From Phragmites australis (Eukaryota; Streptophyta; Magnoliopsida; Poales; Poaceae), in the NCBI RefSeq assembly GCF_958298935.1, contig NC_084939.1, positions 20,635,501 through 20,699,500 on the forward strand: a DNA stretch of 64,000 bases, written 5' to 3'. The position numbers were made by a program, and so were the translations under genes. Positions 11,578 to 22,149 of the stretch are shown here, piece by piece. Positions within the stretch are counted from its first letter, which is position 1. The number at the start of each line of letters is the position of its first letter. The notes beneath the pieces were generated by a model. That model was not told the DNA's origin. It saw only the letters and a program-made list of their open reading frames with translations, and did not search any database.

Positions 11578-12343
11578 TGTGAGGAACCGTCTAAACAGTA
11601 TTCTAATTAATTATCAGGAGAATCATTATTCATAAATACAACCTCAATGATTAACCAGAATACCATCCTGGTAGTCCCGACACGTGTTTTGTGCCCAAGA
11701 TCGAAACACATGCCTTTCCAACATGTACATCACAACATAGCTTAAGAAAGAGCGAGTAATTAAAGTTATATTACAAGTGCTTAAGCATGCAACCATTTGC
11801 AACAGTTTACACAAAGAGAAACTACACAGCGAAAGATTAAAACCTTAACAACAACAAAAGGAGAGTGGAGTCATATGCCCTTAGGCTCCACCCCAAAAGC
11901 TACGCCTCACTATAGTAGGATGCACTACTCCAACCCACCACCTGCATCGGTGGGCTCAAAGTAGCCAAATACCGCATCACCCTCACCAGCAGAACTAAAA
12001 ATACAGGCATGAGTACGAAGGTACTCGCAAGACTTAAACCATATAGAGCTCATATATATAGCTCAACTCCAAGGATTATGCATTGAACTATTAGCAAGAG
12101 TAGGCCACAAGGTTAAGTAAAACATATGCGGTAAGCAACCTAGACACATATGTGTGAGCATCTATATTTAACTAAAAAACAACTACCTTTCTACCCTGCA
12201 AACCACAACTTGAACATGTATGTATAGGAACCATAGTATCTCATCAACAAAATCTACCAACCATTTCCATCATACCATTAACGTATCCCACATTCATAAA
12301 CTCTATGACCGATATAAATGAAACAATAGCATGCTCATGACCG
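11578..12343 (-). repeat. Chromovirus LTR fragment (TGTAATAGCC family, copy A)
   Basis: This is the 3' end of the same LTR family as 54,088-58,327 and the 5' LTR at the window edge: TGTGAGGAACC at 11,578 matches TGTGAGAAAC at 63,955 and TGTGAGGAACC at 54,088. It is truncated on the right by a CACTA derivative at about 12,344. The insertion position inside the integrase fragment is the same in copies A and B. Confidence 0.75.
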
Positions 12344-13014
12344 AGAGCATCACTGCCTGTTGGTGGCTAGAGCCAGCAGTGATAGTGGATGATAGTTTAT
12401 TTTAAAAAATTCATAATTTTTTCATACGAAGTTGGATGGGGACAAACTTTATATCAAAACTGTAGCCCTCGACGAGATCTACAACTTTGTAGTTGAAAAC
12501 TTTTTCATTTGATGTCATTTAGGTATCCAAATAATCATTTGAAGTTTCAGATAGAAGATGTCAAAAGGATTGCATATGCTAATGGTATCACTAGTAGTTT
12601 TGTGGTGGCATGGTAAGGACATATTGCGCGAGCTGAGAGGTTCCGAGTTCGAGTGCCACAAACCGCACGTGCGCGTATTTCGCGTGAAAAATCACATGAC
12701 TTGTGACTTGTGACTTGCAACAGCGCGGGCGTCAGGGTTCCTCGAGTGCAAATTTTTTTTTTAATTTTTCCAGCCACAAAAAGATCGAATCAGCGCCCCA
12801 CTATCACTGCCGGCTGAAGCCTTCAACCGGCAGTGAGAGTTGACTATCACTATCGGCTGAAGCCTTCAGCTGGCAGTGATAACCCCTTCACTGCTGGTCC
12901 CCGGACCGACAGTGATAGTCGGGGACTATCACTGCCTGTTGCCCACTGTCGGGTCCAAAACTGGCAGTGAAACCCCTTTATGGGCCGACAGTGAAGGAGT
13001 TTTTTATAGTAGTG
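12344..13014. mobile_element. Non-autonomous CACTA derivative
   Basis: The right terminus ends ATAGTAGTG at 13,014 (CACTACTATAAAAAACTCC on minus). CACTGCCGGCTGAAGCC-type subterminal repeats fill 12,790-12,990 and recur at 12,345-12,385. I see no clean CACTA end at the left; the boundary at about 12,344 is where homology to the neighbouring LTR stops. The interior has a tRNA-like box (12,601-12,665) and a block (12,415-12,535) shared in inverse orientation with 35,455-35,640. No coding sequence is recognised. Confidence 0.7.
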
Positions 13015-13428
13015 GACCATATTGTAATTTAATTTATGATTAAAGGACTATCGTTTGGTCACTTTGTATTCGATGCTGAGTCACGACAGAGGTGTTGTTA
13101 TTTCAAGGTTAAAGCTGAATCGTGTGGTCACTTCATGTATAAAGTCTAAGTCACAACAGATGTGCTGTGCTGGCAGCAAGGTGTTGTCATTTCATGCTTA
13201 AAGCTGCAGCATGTGGTCACGTTGTGTTTGTAATGTTGGATTTTGTACTCGATCATGTAATGTTGGATTTTTTTTTCCACACGTAATAGTAGTAGGGTTA
13301 GTAATGCACATGGTTTTGATTTCAAAAGTTTTAGTAGGACGGCCACACCCTACATTCCACTGTAATTTCCTGCCTTCCGATACCCTTTTCGCCCTTGTGT
13401 AGTGAAAATAGACCTATTAGGTCAGGAT
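13015..13428. other. Unassigned sequence
   Basis: There is no recognisable gene here. Two imperfect direct repeats of about 100 bp (around 13,060 and 13,120-13,220) share TGTGGTCACTT and GTGTTGTCATTTCA-like stretches. The short ORFs have no family features. Confidence 0.5.
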
Positions 13429-15036
13429 TGTGATTTTGGTGACTAATGACAACATATTCATTGGCACTAACATGTTTGTCAAGAATATATGTTAGTAGGT
13501 CTCATGGATGCAATATATCAAGAAGCCACAGCAGTCGGGACAAAGTTTGATTGAATTGGAGAAGTTCTAGGAGAATTGACCTCACCGGATAGTCTAGTGC
13601 TCTATGTGTTGAACTCACCGGAGTATTTCATTTAAAGGGGGAGAAGGCTGATGACCTCACCGGATAGTCCGGTGATATGCACTGGGTAACACCAGAGCAT
13701 TTCATACAGAGATGAATGCGAGTGTAGAAACTGAAGATCAACCTATTGGAAGGTCCGGTGCTTGGTTTGTGCACACCAGAGCATTTCTTGCAGAGATGAC
13801 TACAATTGCTAAAGAATGAAGATTAACTCACCGGATAGTCCGATGATCACAGAGATAGTTGCACCAGAGCATTTTCAGAGAAAAGAAGAGAATGTTTAAC
13901 TCATCGGATGGTTCAGAATGAATGGAATGAACACCAGATGAATGCACCAGAGCATCTTACACAGAGAGGCTGCAACGGCTTGGATTGCTCAAGATAACTC
14001 ACCAGAAGGTCTGGTGATGGATTTGAAGGCACACCAGAGTGTTCGGTGTTCACAGAGACCTTGAGTGGAAGTCCAACGGCTAGTTTTTGAGGTTGTACTC
14101 ACCGGATGATCTGGTGTTAGTACTACTATTCTCACCAGATCATCCGGTGTTAAGAACTTTTCTGAGCCATTGGGAAAATGGCTAGTTAGCATTTTTGAGG
14201 CTATAAATACCTCTCCACTCAGTAATTTGACATGCGACATGCTGCTGGAGTCTAAAGGAAGATCATATACACTTGAGAAGACATCCAAGCCACCAAAGTG
14301 CTTAAAGGGATCATCTAAGGAAATTAAACACATGATTAGAGAGTGTTTAGTGCTTATAGGCCTAGAGTGAGTTGTAGCTAGGTGCTGCAGCTTGAAGAAT
14401 GGATCAAGAAGTGATCCTAGCTTATACTGAGTAGTACATCGACACCTTGGAGTCTTGATGACTCATCGACATCTTGGGCCTTGGTGGCTCAAGCATGTTG
14501 ACCCTCTGACTTGGTGTGGAGCGGCGGCAAGACACGTGTACGGGGACGCGGAGACCCTTGCCTTGATGGCTCAAGCTCCGAAATGATCATGATGGCAAGT
14601 GACCCAAAGAGAGGTTAGTGGTGAGACCTTGTCTTGGTAGCTTAGTGGCTCATCATGCTTGAGACCATGTCTTGGTGACTTGGTAACTCAAGAGCCGTGA
14701 CCAGAAGAGACTTGGCGACGAGGAGCATATCCTTTGTGAAGCTCTAACATGGACTAGGGGTGATATTCATGCAATTGATATCACGGGATAAAAATCCCTT
14801 GTGCCGAGTTTGTATCTCTATCTTATTTACGTTTTCGCATTTACATACTTGCAATTCACCTTGCTAGAGTATGTTGCAATCCTCTTGAGCGGTAGAGTAG
14901 ACACACTAGATAAACTTATAGCATATTTAGATAGAAATTGAGATAGGTTTATCTTGTGCAGTTTTTAGAACCAATTTATTTTAGGTTTCTAAGTTTCCTA
15001 ATTCAACACCCTCTTAGGATGTCACCGTTCCTCACA
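13429..15036 (+). repeat. Ty1/copia LTR, plus orientation, without adjacent internal region
   Basis: This 1,608-bp LTR of the family at 39,914-41,657 is in the opposite orientation. It starts TGTGATTTTGG and ends CCTCACA. A TATAAATA box lies at about 14,201-14,210, and CACCGGATAGTCCGGTG palindromes at 13,658-13,674 and elsewhere. No primer-binding site or gag follows; the right flank is MULE sequence. Flanking 5-mers (AGGAT, CCTTG) do not match, so either an original target duplication has decayed or a flank was deleted. Confidence 0.8.
14201..14210 (+). promoter_or_regulatory. TATA box of copia LTR
   Basis: GGCTATAAATACCTC lies near the middle-right of the LTR, in the position expected for the U3/R promoter. 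The matching site of the LTR at 39,914-41,657 is mutated (GCTACAGATACAC on minus). Confidence 0.5.
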
Positions 15037-17239
15037 CCTTGCCACACAACATCGCCTCGAAGACGTGCTGACGGTTACCAACAATATGAACTATGTGTCA
15101 CTGGCCCTTCATGCTCTTCTCTTCCATGTAAAATGTTATCTTCACCGTATACACCCTTTGTGGGTTGCCCATATGTAGCGCAGCCTTATTGTAACGCTCT
15201 CATAGATACCTCTACATTCCATAAGTGACTCCCTCCACAATTACCACTAATGGTAGTGACTTATTCCCCTTCATTACCCAATTGTAAACCTCGACGAGGT
15301 TAGTTGTCATAATTCTATAACGTGAACCATTATTATCCGCAATGAGTGCCCATTTCTCCAGTGGTTTGTGTTTTATCCAATCGGAGAAACACTTAACTCT
15401 CCTTCCACCCTTCCTTCTCCTGGTCACACTCTGCAGCTCAAGTGGTAAAGGCTCTAGGCCCTCAGGCTCATCCTCCCTTGGTACAACTGACTTCTTTAAA
15501 ACTTCGTCCATGTGCTTACCAGTTAGTTTATCTAGCTCTTCCCACAGTACATCAAACTTTCTCCTTTAGTTCTGTTTGCACAGCTTCTTAAAAAGATCCA
15601 TCAGCCTCTTGCTCCTGAATTTTTTTTAGAAGTTTGCTTCAAGATGTCGCATGCACCAATGGCTATGCAAATCTGGGCACGGCAATACCCCTCTCGCACC
15701 ACTCTGCAATGTGTTGATAGCGTTCAACAAGTCTGCATGACGATCGTGGAGTACACACATGTTAGGCCTATTACCAACAACACCTCTCTTAATCCACTGC
15801 AAGAACCACAACCAACTATCTGTACATTCGCGTTTGACGAATGCAAAATCCAAAGGCACAACCTGGTTCTCACCATCTACCCTGATAGCTGTGAGTATCT
15901 CCCCATATATTTGCCTGTGAGAAATGTCCCGTCCATGCACATCACCGGCCAGTAATGTCGGAATGCCTTGATCATACAGCAGAATGACCAGAACACCCGC
16001 TGAAGGACTCAATCTCCATCCTAATTACCAAAATCATGAATACCAATGCAGGTGTCCGGGTTCCTGCCCTGAATAACCTCTAGCAGTGAATGTAAGATGT
16101 GGTATGAGTCCTTATAAGTACCAAACCTCTTCTCTAACACCTTCTGTTTCGCTCTCGATGCCATGTCATATGAAATCTCATACCCAAATTTGGTGTTGAT
16201 AACATGCATAAGTCCAAAACGAGACATACTAGTCTTCTTCACAATCTCTGAGTACATCACATTTGCAACATAATCAGCGTTCATGCTCCTGTGCGTGCGC
16301 AGATGTCGGCTCAAGTTGCAAGTATGTGGCTCAACAATAGACGCTAACCATACTGTATCACACCTCGGTAAGAATCCATGAACTCGCCAAGTGCAACCTT
16401 GAGCTAAACATTTGACTTCGTATGTCTGAGGATTAGATATTACCACCTTGAACTCCCTAGCCTCAAAGAAAAACTATCTCTTCACTGCATGCTGTAGATA
16501 GACCTTGTTATGAAACATCTGGCCTTTGGTCACCACGATGGAATCATACTACCATGCCGACTCATGTCCATTGTTCACCGTCAACTTCTCCAAAGCAAAA
16601 TTCGACCATTCTTCCGGGATTCCTGCACCTAATTTCACAAATGTGCGGAACTCTTCGTTATTTGCCTCTATCTGGTCCACTAATGCCTCGTCATGCTCTC
16701 CCTGATCAGCATGCATCATGGCCTGATTTTCTTCTCTGTCATTACGTTCTTCTCTTGCAGTCTCTATCTCAACTAATGCACTGGTCTGCATGGGTATCTC
16801 TGAAACCGCACTCTCCTACACCTCCTCATAAACAACATTTTTACCAACAACTTCTACGGTGCTAGGTCCAACTTCTGTGGATCCAACATCGCTTGCTTCT
16901 ACAAGGATACAGCGGGAAAAACCACATCTTATCCCAGTGACACAAATTGGTGTCATTGCTTTGAGCATGTAACCTCCAAGAGCTCCCACTGCTAGCAGTT
17001 TCTTGATGTCTAGGAATCATAACCTTCACCGTCAACCGCTGATATGTCGGACTGAGTTATAGTAGATTATACAACCAACCTAACACTTGGGACCGCCGAA
17101 TCTCTCTTGGACTATGTAATTCTGTGCCCATATACTGGAAGTCACCCAGATCCACCCCATTGTCACAATACATGACATATCCTGGGTCGTAAAAAACCAT
17201 GAACCCAACTACGGTCGACATTCCTGATTCAACAATCAT
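15037..17239 (-). pseudogene. Mutator-like element (MULE) transposase, degenerate
   Basis: This is a MURA-type DDE transposase reading leftward. The order on minus is: N-terminal region (17,239-17,057), acidic segment with RLGAGIPEEWSNFAL-like block (16,791-16,549), the MuDR DNA-binding region with FKVVISNP-TYEVKC and WRVHGF (16,446-16,021), the catalytic core (16,012-15,626) and the downstream NLVEVYNWVMKG block (15,511-15,212). The first catalytic Asp is in MDGTFLTGKY, readable only in a shifted frame near 15,925; the second is in VLHDRHADLLNAI. A WCMRHLEANF motif follows. At least one frameshift at about 15,900 and a stop near 16,475 inactivate it. The C-terminus is replaced by the copia LTR. 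Typical MURA proteins are 600-800 residues. Confidence 0.8.
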
Positions 17240-17249
17240 ACTATACTCC

Positions 17250-18185
17250 GTCAGGTTAAATAATTGTAATCAACATACAACAGTTACGACCACAAATTCT
17301 ATTCAACCTCATCACTTCTATTCTACATAACCATCAAATATCATCATTAACATACTCTTTCTGTTGACACTATATCATTCTAAATGTATTGCTACAAAAA
17401 ACAATTACTCCATTTATATTCTAAATATCCTACAACTATGAAATATTTGTACTACGTATTTATAACAATTCAAATTCAAACTACTAAAGATTAAAAAATT
17501 ACAAACTATGTACGCTCCATGCTAAATTATCTATTCTACACGTATCTAAATTTTTCTGTCCTAAATTCTAAATGAATCATATTTTCCTCCTTCCAACCTA
17601 AATATAATACTATGACATCCACAACAATTCAAATATGCAATTCCTACATTGACAAAAATATGTATGTCTAATAATATCAAATTTTTAAATCATATTAAAT
17701 AACATATTTTAACTCTACATTACCAAAATATTTGAACTTTTTCAACTACTCTACATTTCCTCAGTAACTATACTAATTTTCTATATATATAGCTAATTTC
17801 CGAACCATACCTACTCTACTCTAAATTTCATATCCTTATTCTCCTAAATTATCTACTCTACTCGACATTTCTCTATCTATTTTTCTAAGTATTTCTAACA
17901 CTAAATTATCTAAATATTCAAATTTTTCTAAATATTCTACATTGCCGAACTACCTCAAACTATTCTAACCTAAATTTTCAAACTATACTAAATTTTCTAC
18001 CTAAGTATACTAATTTTTTTACCTATTTCCAATTTCCGAACTAGATCAACTATATTCTAAATTTCCTATCTTAACTTTTCTAATTTTTCTACTCGATTCT
18101 AGATTTTTCCTACTGTATTCTAAATATTGTATACTAATTTTTCCTACTCTATTCTAACTATTTAATATTATTTCTTATAAAAAAA
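17250..18185. repeat. AT-rich degenerate repeat region
   Basis: About 0.9 kb is dominated by variants of CTAAATTTTCTACTCTA and TTTCTAATTTTT. It lies immediately upstream of the MULE transposase start. It contains no coding sequence and may be the element's degenerate 5' region. Confidence 0.55.
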
Positions 18186-18189
18186 ATGC

Positions 18190-18412
18190 AAGATCCTCAC
18201 CGCCAGCGTCGGGTTGCTCCCCGCTGGTTGAGGCCACCGCAAATCGCCAGCTGTTGAAGCCTAGTCGTCGCTCGCCGATCCGCTCCTGCCTGTAGCCACC
18301 TCGCTCTCACGTGTAGTTGCTGCTGCTCTCGCCCATTACTGTCGCTCTCTGCTTGACCGCGCACGTGGTAGATGAGGAACAAATGAGGAATCAACAGCCG
18401 ATCTGATATTAA
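18190..18412. other. GC-rich unassigned stretch
   Basis: A GC-rich stretch follows the AT-rich block. A short minus ORF (18,394-18,197) is Arg/Gln-rich with no family features. I make no functional call. Confidence 0.4.
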
Positions 18413-18690
18413 AGGTCTGTCGGTATATGGAATGCCGATAGGCCTAACGTGACACCTGTTGGCATTCTACGTGCCAACAGGTCATGACGCGTTAGCTGTC
18501 GGCACGCGGAATGCCGAAAGGCCAATACGCTGCACGAAAATCTAACGTGGCACACCCCTTTAGTTGGGCCCACAACCTGTCAGTATTCCGTGTGCCGATA
18601 GGTCGCCGGACCTAGTGGCGCGTAGGTTGTCAGCATGCGGAATACCGATCGGTCACTTGTCGGTATTCCACGTGCCGACAGATATCTATT
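18413..18690. repeat. Cluster of 27-bp imperfect palindromes
   Basis: Six or so units have the form CTGTCGGTATTCC-CGTG-CCGACAG in alternating orientation. Examples begin at about 18,417, 18,450, 18,495, 18,578, 18,626 and 18,657. Each unit is self-complementary with a GTATTCC/GGAATGC core. The arrangement is that of subterminal or terminal inverted repeats of a DNA transposon. The element it belongs to is not identified; the neighbouring MULE is one candidate. Confidence 0.6.
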
Positions 18691-19043
18691 ATTGTAATTT
18701 TTTGAATTTAGCTATTATTTTTACAATTTTTCAATAAAATAATATTATTAAAAAAATTGAAGGTTCAATAACGTTCCTGAAAAATTTCCGTAATCCTTAT
18801 CTTGTGTGCACTAAATCAAAAATTGTTCTCATGTTTTAAAAGGGTTTATGAAATGTTGACAGGTTTTAGGAATAGTTAAACTAGATTAAAAGATTGTTGC
18901 TAGGTTTTCAAAAATTGTTTCAGAAATTATTGGCCTGTGTTCAGAAATAGTTACCAGGCTTTTAGAAATTGCTGAACTAGGTTAAAAAAATATTGTTGCC
19001 GGGTTTTCTGAAATATTGAGGGTATCACCAGGTTGGGCCTCCC
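18691..19043. other. Upstream region of the O-methyltransferase gene
   Basis: This AT-rich sequence holds loosely repeated AGGTTTT...AAATTGTT units between 18,830 and 19,010. No coding potential and no clear cis-element beyond the downstream TATA box. Confidence 0.4.
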
Positions 19044-19052
19044 TATATATAT
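19044..19052 (+). promoter_or_regulatory. TATA box of the O-methyltransferase gene
   Basis: TATATATAT lies 67 bp upstream of the ATG at 19,119. Transcription would be expected to start about 25-30 bp further on, giving a 5' leader of roughly 40 nt. This position supports the chosen start codon. Confidence 0.6.
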
Positions 19053-19118
19053 GCACGCACTTGGTGACCACAGAATGCACGCACAAGCAAGATAGCCTCT
19101 AGAACAGGATTGTTAGGC

Positions 19119-20620
19119 ATGGGTGAAGTTGGATTTGTCGCTAGTAGGATTCCTTCTGCTGGCGATGCCGGCGACGACGAGGATGCGACATGCCTGCACG
19201 CACAAACACTTGTCTACGCCTACAATGTCACCATGATCGTCAAGGCGGCAGTCGAGCTCGGCCTCCTCGACGCACTCAGCGCAGCTGACGGCCGCGCGCT
19301 TACCGCCGGCGAGCTAGCCTCTCAAATAGTCCAGGCCACGGACAAGGCCGAGTCGGCTGTCTTAATCGACCGGATGCTCAGGTTCCTCGCGTCGTACGAC
19401 GTGGTGAGGTGCTCGACTGAGACAGGTCCCGACGGTATGGCGCTTCGGCGGTACACGCCCGCGCCGGCATGCTGGTGGCTCACCAAGAACCAAGGTAAGG
19501 GGTCGCTGGGCCCCTTGGCCGTATTCGCCGTCGACGGGGACACCTTCTCGTCCTGGTACGTACATATGATCTAACTCCATATGACGACTGTGATTGAAAC
19601 AACGCTTGAGACGAAGTATTACGTATGCATAAAGGCAACACATAGCGGCGGCGGTGGCTGGCGGCGGCAAGCAGACGCCATTCGAGATTGCCCACGGGGC
19701 GCCGATCTTCGAGTACATGGGGATGAACCATCGGCTGAGCACACTGTTCGACCAGGCCATGGCACAGCAGTCAATGCTGGTTATCAGCAAGCTGCTCGAG
19801 CACCCCCAAGTGTTCGACGGCGTCGGCGTGCTTGTCGACGTTGGCGGGGGCACCGGTGCCACCCTGGCGATGATCGCAAACCGGTACAAGCACATCAGGG
19901 GCATCAACTTTGACATGTCCCATGTCATCTCTGAAGCTCCATCGCTTCCAGGTAATCATTAATTTATTTGGTACTTGAGTTGACTATGAAAAAAAAACCA
20001 GCGAACAGTTTCTGTTAGAACAGATGTTTGCTGAAATGATTGTGGCTACGAGTGGTACTAGTGTTGTGCTGAAGTTTTGATCTCGTGTACAGGCGTGGAA
20101 CATGTAGCTGGAAGTTGGTTTGATAGCATACCCACTGGAGATGCAGTTTTTATGAAGGTATGTTTCCTGATACAAGAGTTTTCCTCTTCGCAATTTCTGA
20201 GCAGTCTGAAATGCTTCGTTCTAGTCCAACTAAATGGTTCTTCATTTAACACTTTCTCGGCTTCGCAATAAAGTCGGTAAAATACAACATCAATTAATTA
20301 GTGCTTGGATGCTTGTGCAGTGGATCCTCCATATGCAAAACGACGAGGACTGCATCAAGATCCTGAAGAACTGCCACCGAGCTCTCCCGGACAAGGGGAA
20401 GGTGATTGTCGTGCAGAGCATCCTGCCGGAAACCCCGGAGTCGACACCAGCTGCACGGGATTCCTTCACCATGGATATAATCATGCTTGTCAACTTCAAT
20501 GGTGGGAAGGACAGGACGGAGCAGGAGTACGCCAAGCTTGCCAGGGATGCTGGCTTCGCGGGCGCCTTCCGGTCAACCTATATATTCTGCAACATTTACG
20601 CTCTCGAGTTTACCAAGTAG
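19119..20620 (+). CDS. SAM-dependent O-methyltransferase (COMT-like), four exons
   Basis: This is a plant class II O-methyltransferase of the caffeate/flavonoid type, a cytosolic enzyme transferring methyl from S-adenosylmethionine to phenolic hydroxyls. My exon model is 19,119-19,555, 19,635-19,951, 20,093-20,157 and 20,321-20,620. All introns are GT-AG, and the total is 1,119 nt or 372 residues, normal for the family. Exon 1 encodes the dimerisation helices (HAQTLVYAYNVTMIVKAAVELG). Exon 2 carries the SAM motif LVDVGGGTGATLAMI and GINFDMSHVISEAPSLPG. Exon 3 has GDAVFMK. Exon 4 has the catalytic-His segment WILHMQNDEDC and ends in ALEFTK. Aligned to COMT from memory, the base His is kept, but the following Asp-Trp is Met-Gln and the two catalytic Glu positions are Gln (KVIVVQS) and Asp (GGKDRT). 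The frame is intact, so it may be a functional enzyme with altered chemistry or an early pseudogene. The substrate cannot be assigned. Confidence 0.88.
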
Positions 20621-20708
20621 CTATACTTGTCATGAATAAGAGCTACTAGCTCACCTGCGTACGTATGATATGTTTGTATTCTCGAATAAGCCATAAATTT
20701 GTATATGG

Positions 20709-20746
20709 CATCTATCTATCTATCTATCTATCAATCTATCAATCTA
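20709..20746. repeat. ATCT tetranucleotide microsatellite
   Basis: Roughly nine ATCT/ATCA units lie in the 3' flank of the O-methyltransferase gene, about 90 bp past the stop codon. Candidate polyadenylation signals (AATAAG) occur at about 20,634 and 20,684. Confidence 0.85.
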
Positions 20747-21400
20747 GGACTCATTGTTTGGTTTCTGCCAGCAATAGATAATGCCTTCCACTTCTTTCCA
20801 ATCAATTTTGTAATGCGGGAAGAGTCCGAATAAAATCATTTATAACATAGGCAGAGTACCAACTAAAGAACTATTAAACCATGTTTTTTACCATTGAAGC
20901 TCAAGTACGCAAGTCAAATAAAACAAAGATGTGTGGTCAATTTGTGTACGTAATCAGTAAGACAGATATGACACTAGTCACAAATAATCATGTTAGGTGC
21001 CGATTTCATCTCCTAAGCAAACAAAAAGTAATCATGCTGCAAACAAAAAGTAAAATCATTTTTTTAATAAAGAAAGTCTTTATTGAACTTACACAATTAC
21101 ATCAAGATGATACAACCACACTGAGAACACTTTCAATCTCTGCATAACTAAGATACACATAGCTTAAAAAAGAGAAAGGAAAACACAATAAAAAATTATC
21201 ACAAGTGGAAACATGAAATACTAAGGCGCGCCAATCCTCAAACTAGACCACCATCCATGATCCTAAGTAAAACACTTCCTGGCCATCCACACCAAATGCT
21301 GACACGCCGCTACAGCCACCCCCAACAGGACTTTTGGTTTCAAGTCCTTCCTAATACCCCATAGTCAACTACAAAATATATGTGATACACTACGAGGCGT
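20747..21400. other. Unassigned intergenic sequence
   Basis: No gene is recognised here. AATAAAG with a T-run near 21,060 resembles the 3' end of a transcribed element, but orientation and family cannot be settled. The 20,881-21,147 ORF has no family features. Confidence 0.4.
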
Positions 21401-21715
21401 CACTACGTGAAAAAAGCTTATGGGTGACGGGTAATAACTCTCATGAGTGACGGGTCCTGCACCCGTTACTGATGACTAGTCATTAGGGTAAGGACCCATC
21501 ACCAATGATATCATCGATGACGGGTCATCCGTTACCTGTCATCTATGAGCGTTCCCCATGTGTTGGGGTGACAAACATAAGTGACGGGTAACCTCTTAAC
21601 CCGTCACTTATGTCCGTCACCCATGTGCTGGGAGGAATACATTACCCATCACTTATATTTAATATAAATGACGAGTAACCAAGTTACCCATCACTTATGT
21701 ATACGTTACCCTATG
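21401..21715 (+). mobile_element. CACTA element left terminus with subterminal repeats
   Basis: CACTACGTGAAAAAAGC at 21,401 is followed by at least ten GTGACGGGT/ACCCGTCAC-type units in both orientations up to about 21,710. The terminus and repeats are the same type as the small element at 28,395-29,587. It is plausibly the left end of the element whose gene lies at 24,305-27,183. Confidence 0.75.
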
Positions 21716-22149
21716 AGAATGTTTTGTTTCTAGGCTACATCCTGAAGCGTAGTCAGGATATAGCAGCCGTCTTCTCCCTGCAAACAACAACAACACACCC
21801 AAATCTATATCGACAAACACTCATATAAGAACTCGCTTCATCACATAATTGCAAAGGTTACAAAGTTCGAATCAATTCATTACAGAATCACAAATGTTAT
21901 AAAGTTCCGATCAACTCATATTACATATATAAGACCTCATAACCTAAGGATTCCGTCATCGAATCTCTAGAATTACACCGTTGTCGAGAAAAAAGAGCGT
22001 CAAATTTCTGAATAATTTGACACGTAACCAATATCTTGTTATCATGGAATTAAACTAATTATTGAAATTAGTTACGAATAATCTCGTATTAAATTTACAT
22101 CGGAGGATTTGATATCCTTCATGCGGAGCGTGAGGACCATGTTCCACGC

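Noticed and set aside
13395..13410. GTGTAGTG read as a second CACTA terminus near 13,407
   Set aside because: No subterminal repeats or partner end accompany it, so the match is too short.
13424..15041. Target duplication around the plus-strand copia LTR
   Set aside because: The flanking 5-mers AGGAT and CCTTG do not match, and shifting the boundary by a few bases does not help.
19110..19574. Start of the methyltransferase at 19,110 and a single-exon reading to 19,574
   Set aside because: Position 19,110 is TTG. The first ATG in frame is 19,119, and the GT donor at 19,556 joined to the acceptor before 19,635 continues the family alignment, while reading on gives a stop.
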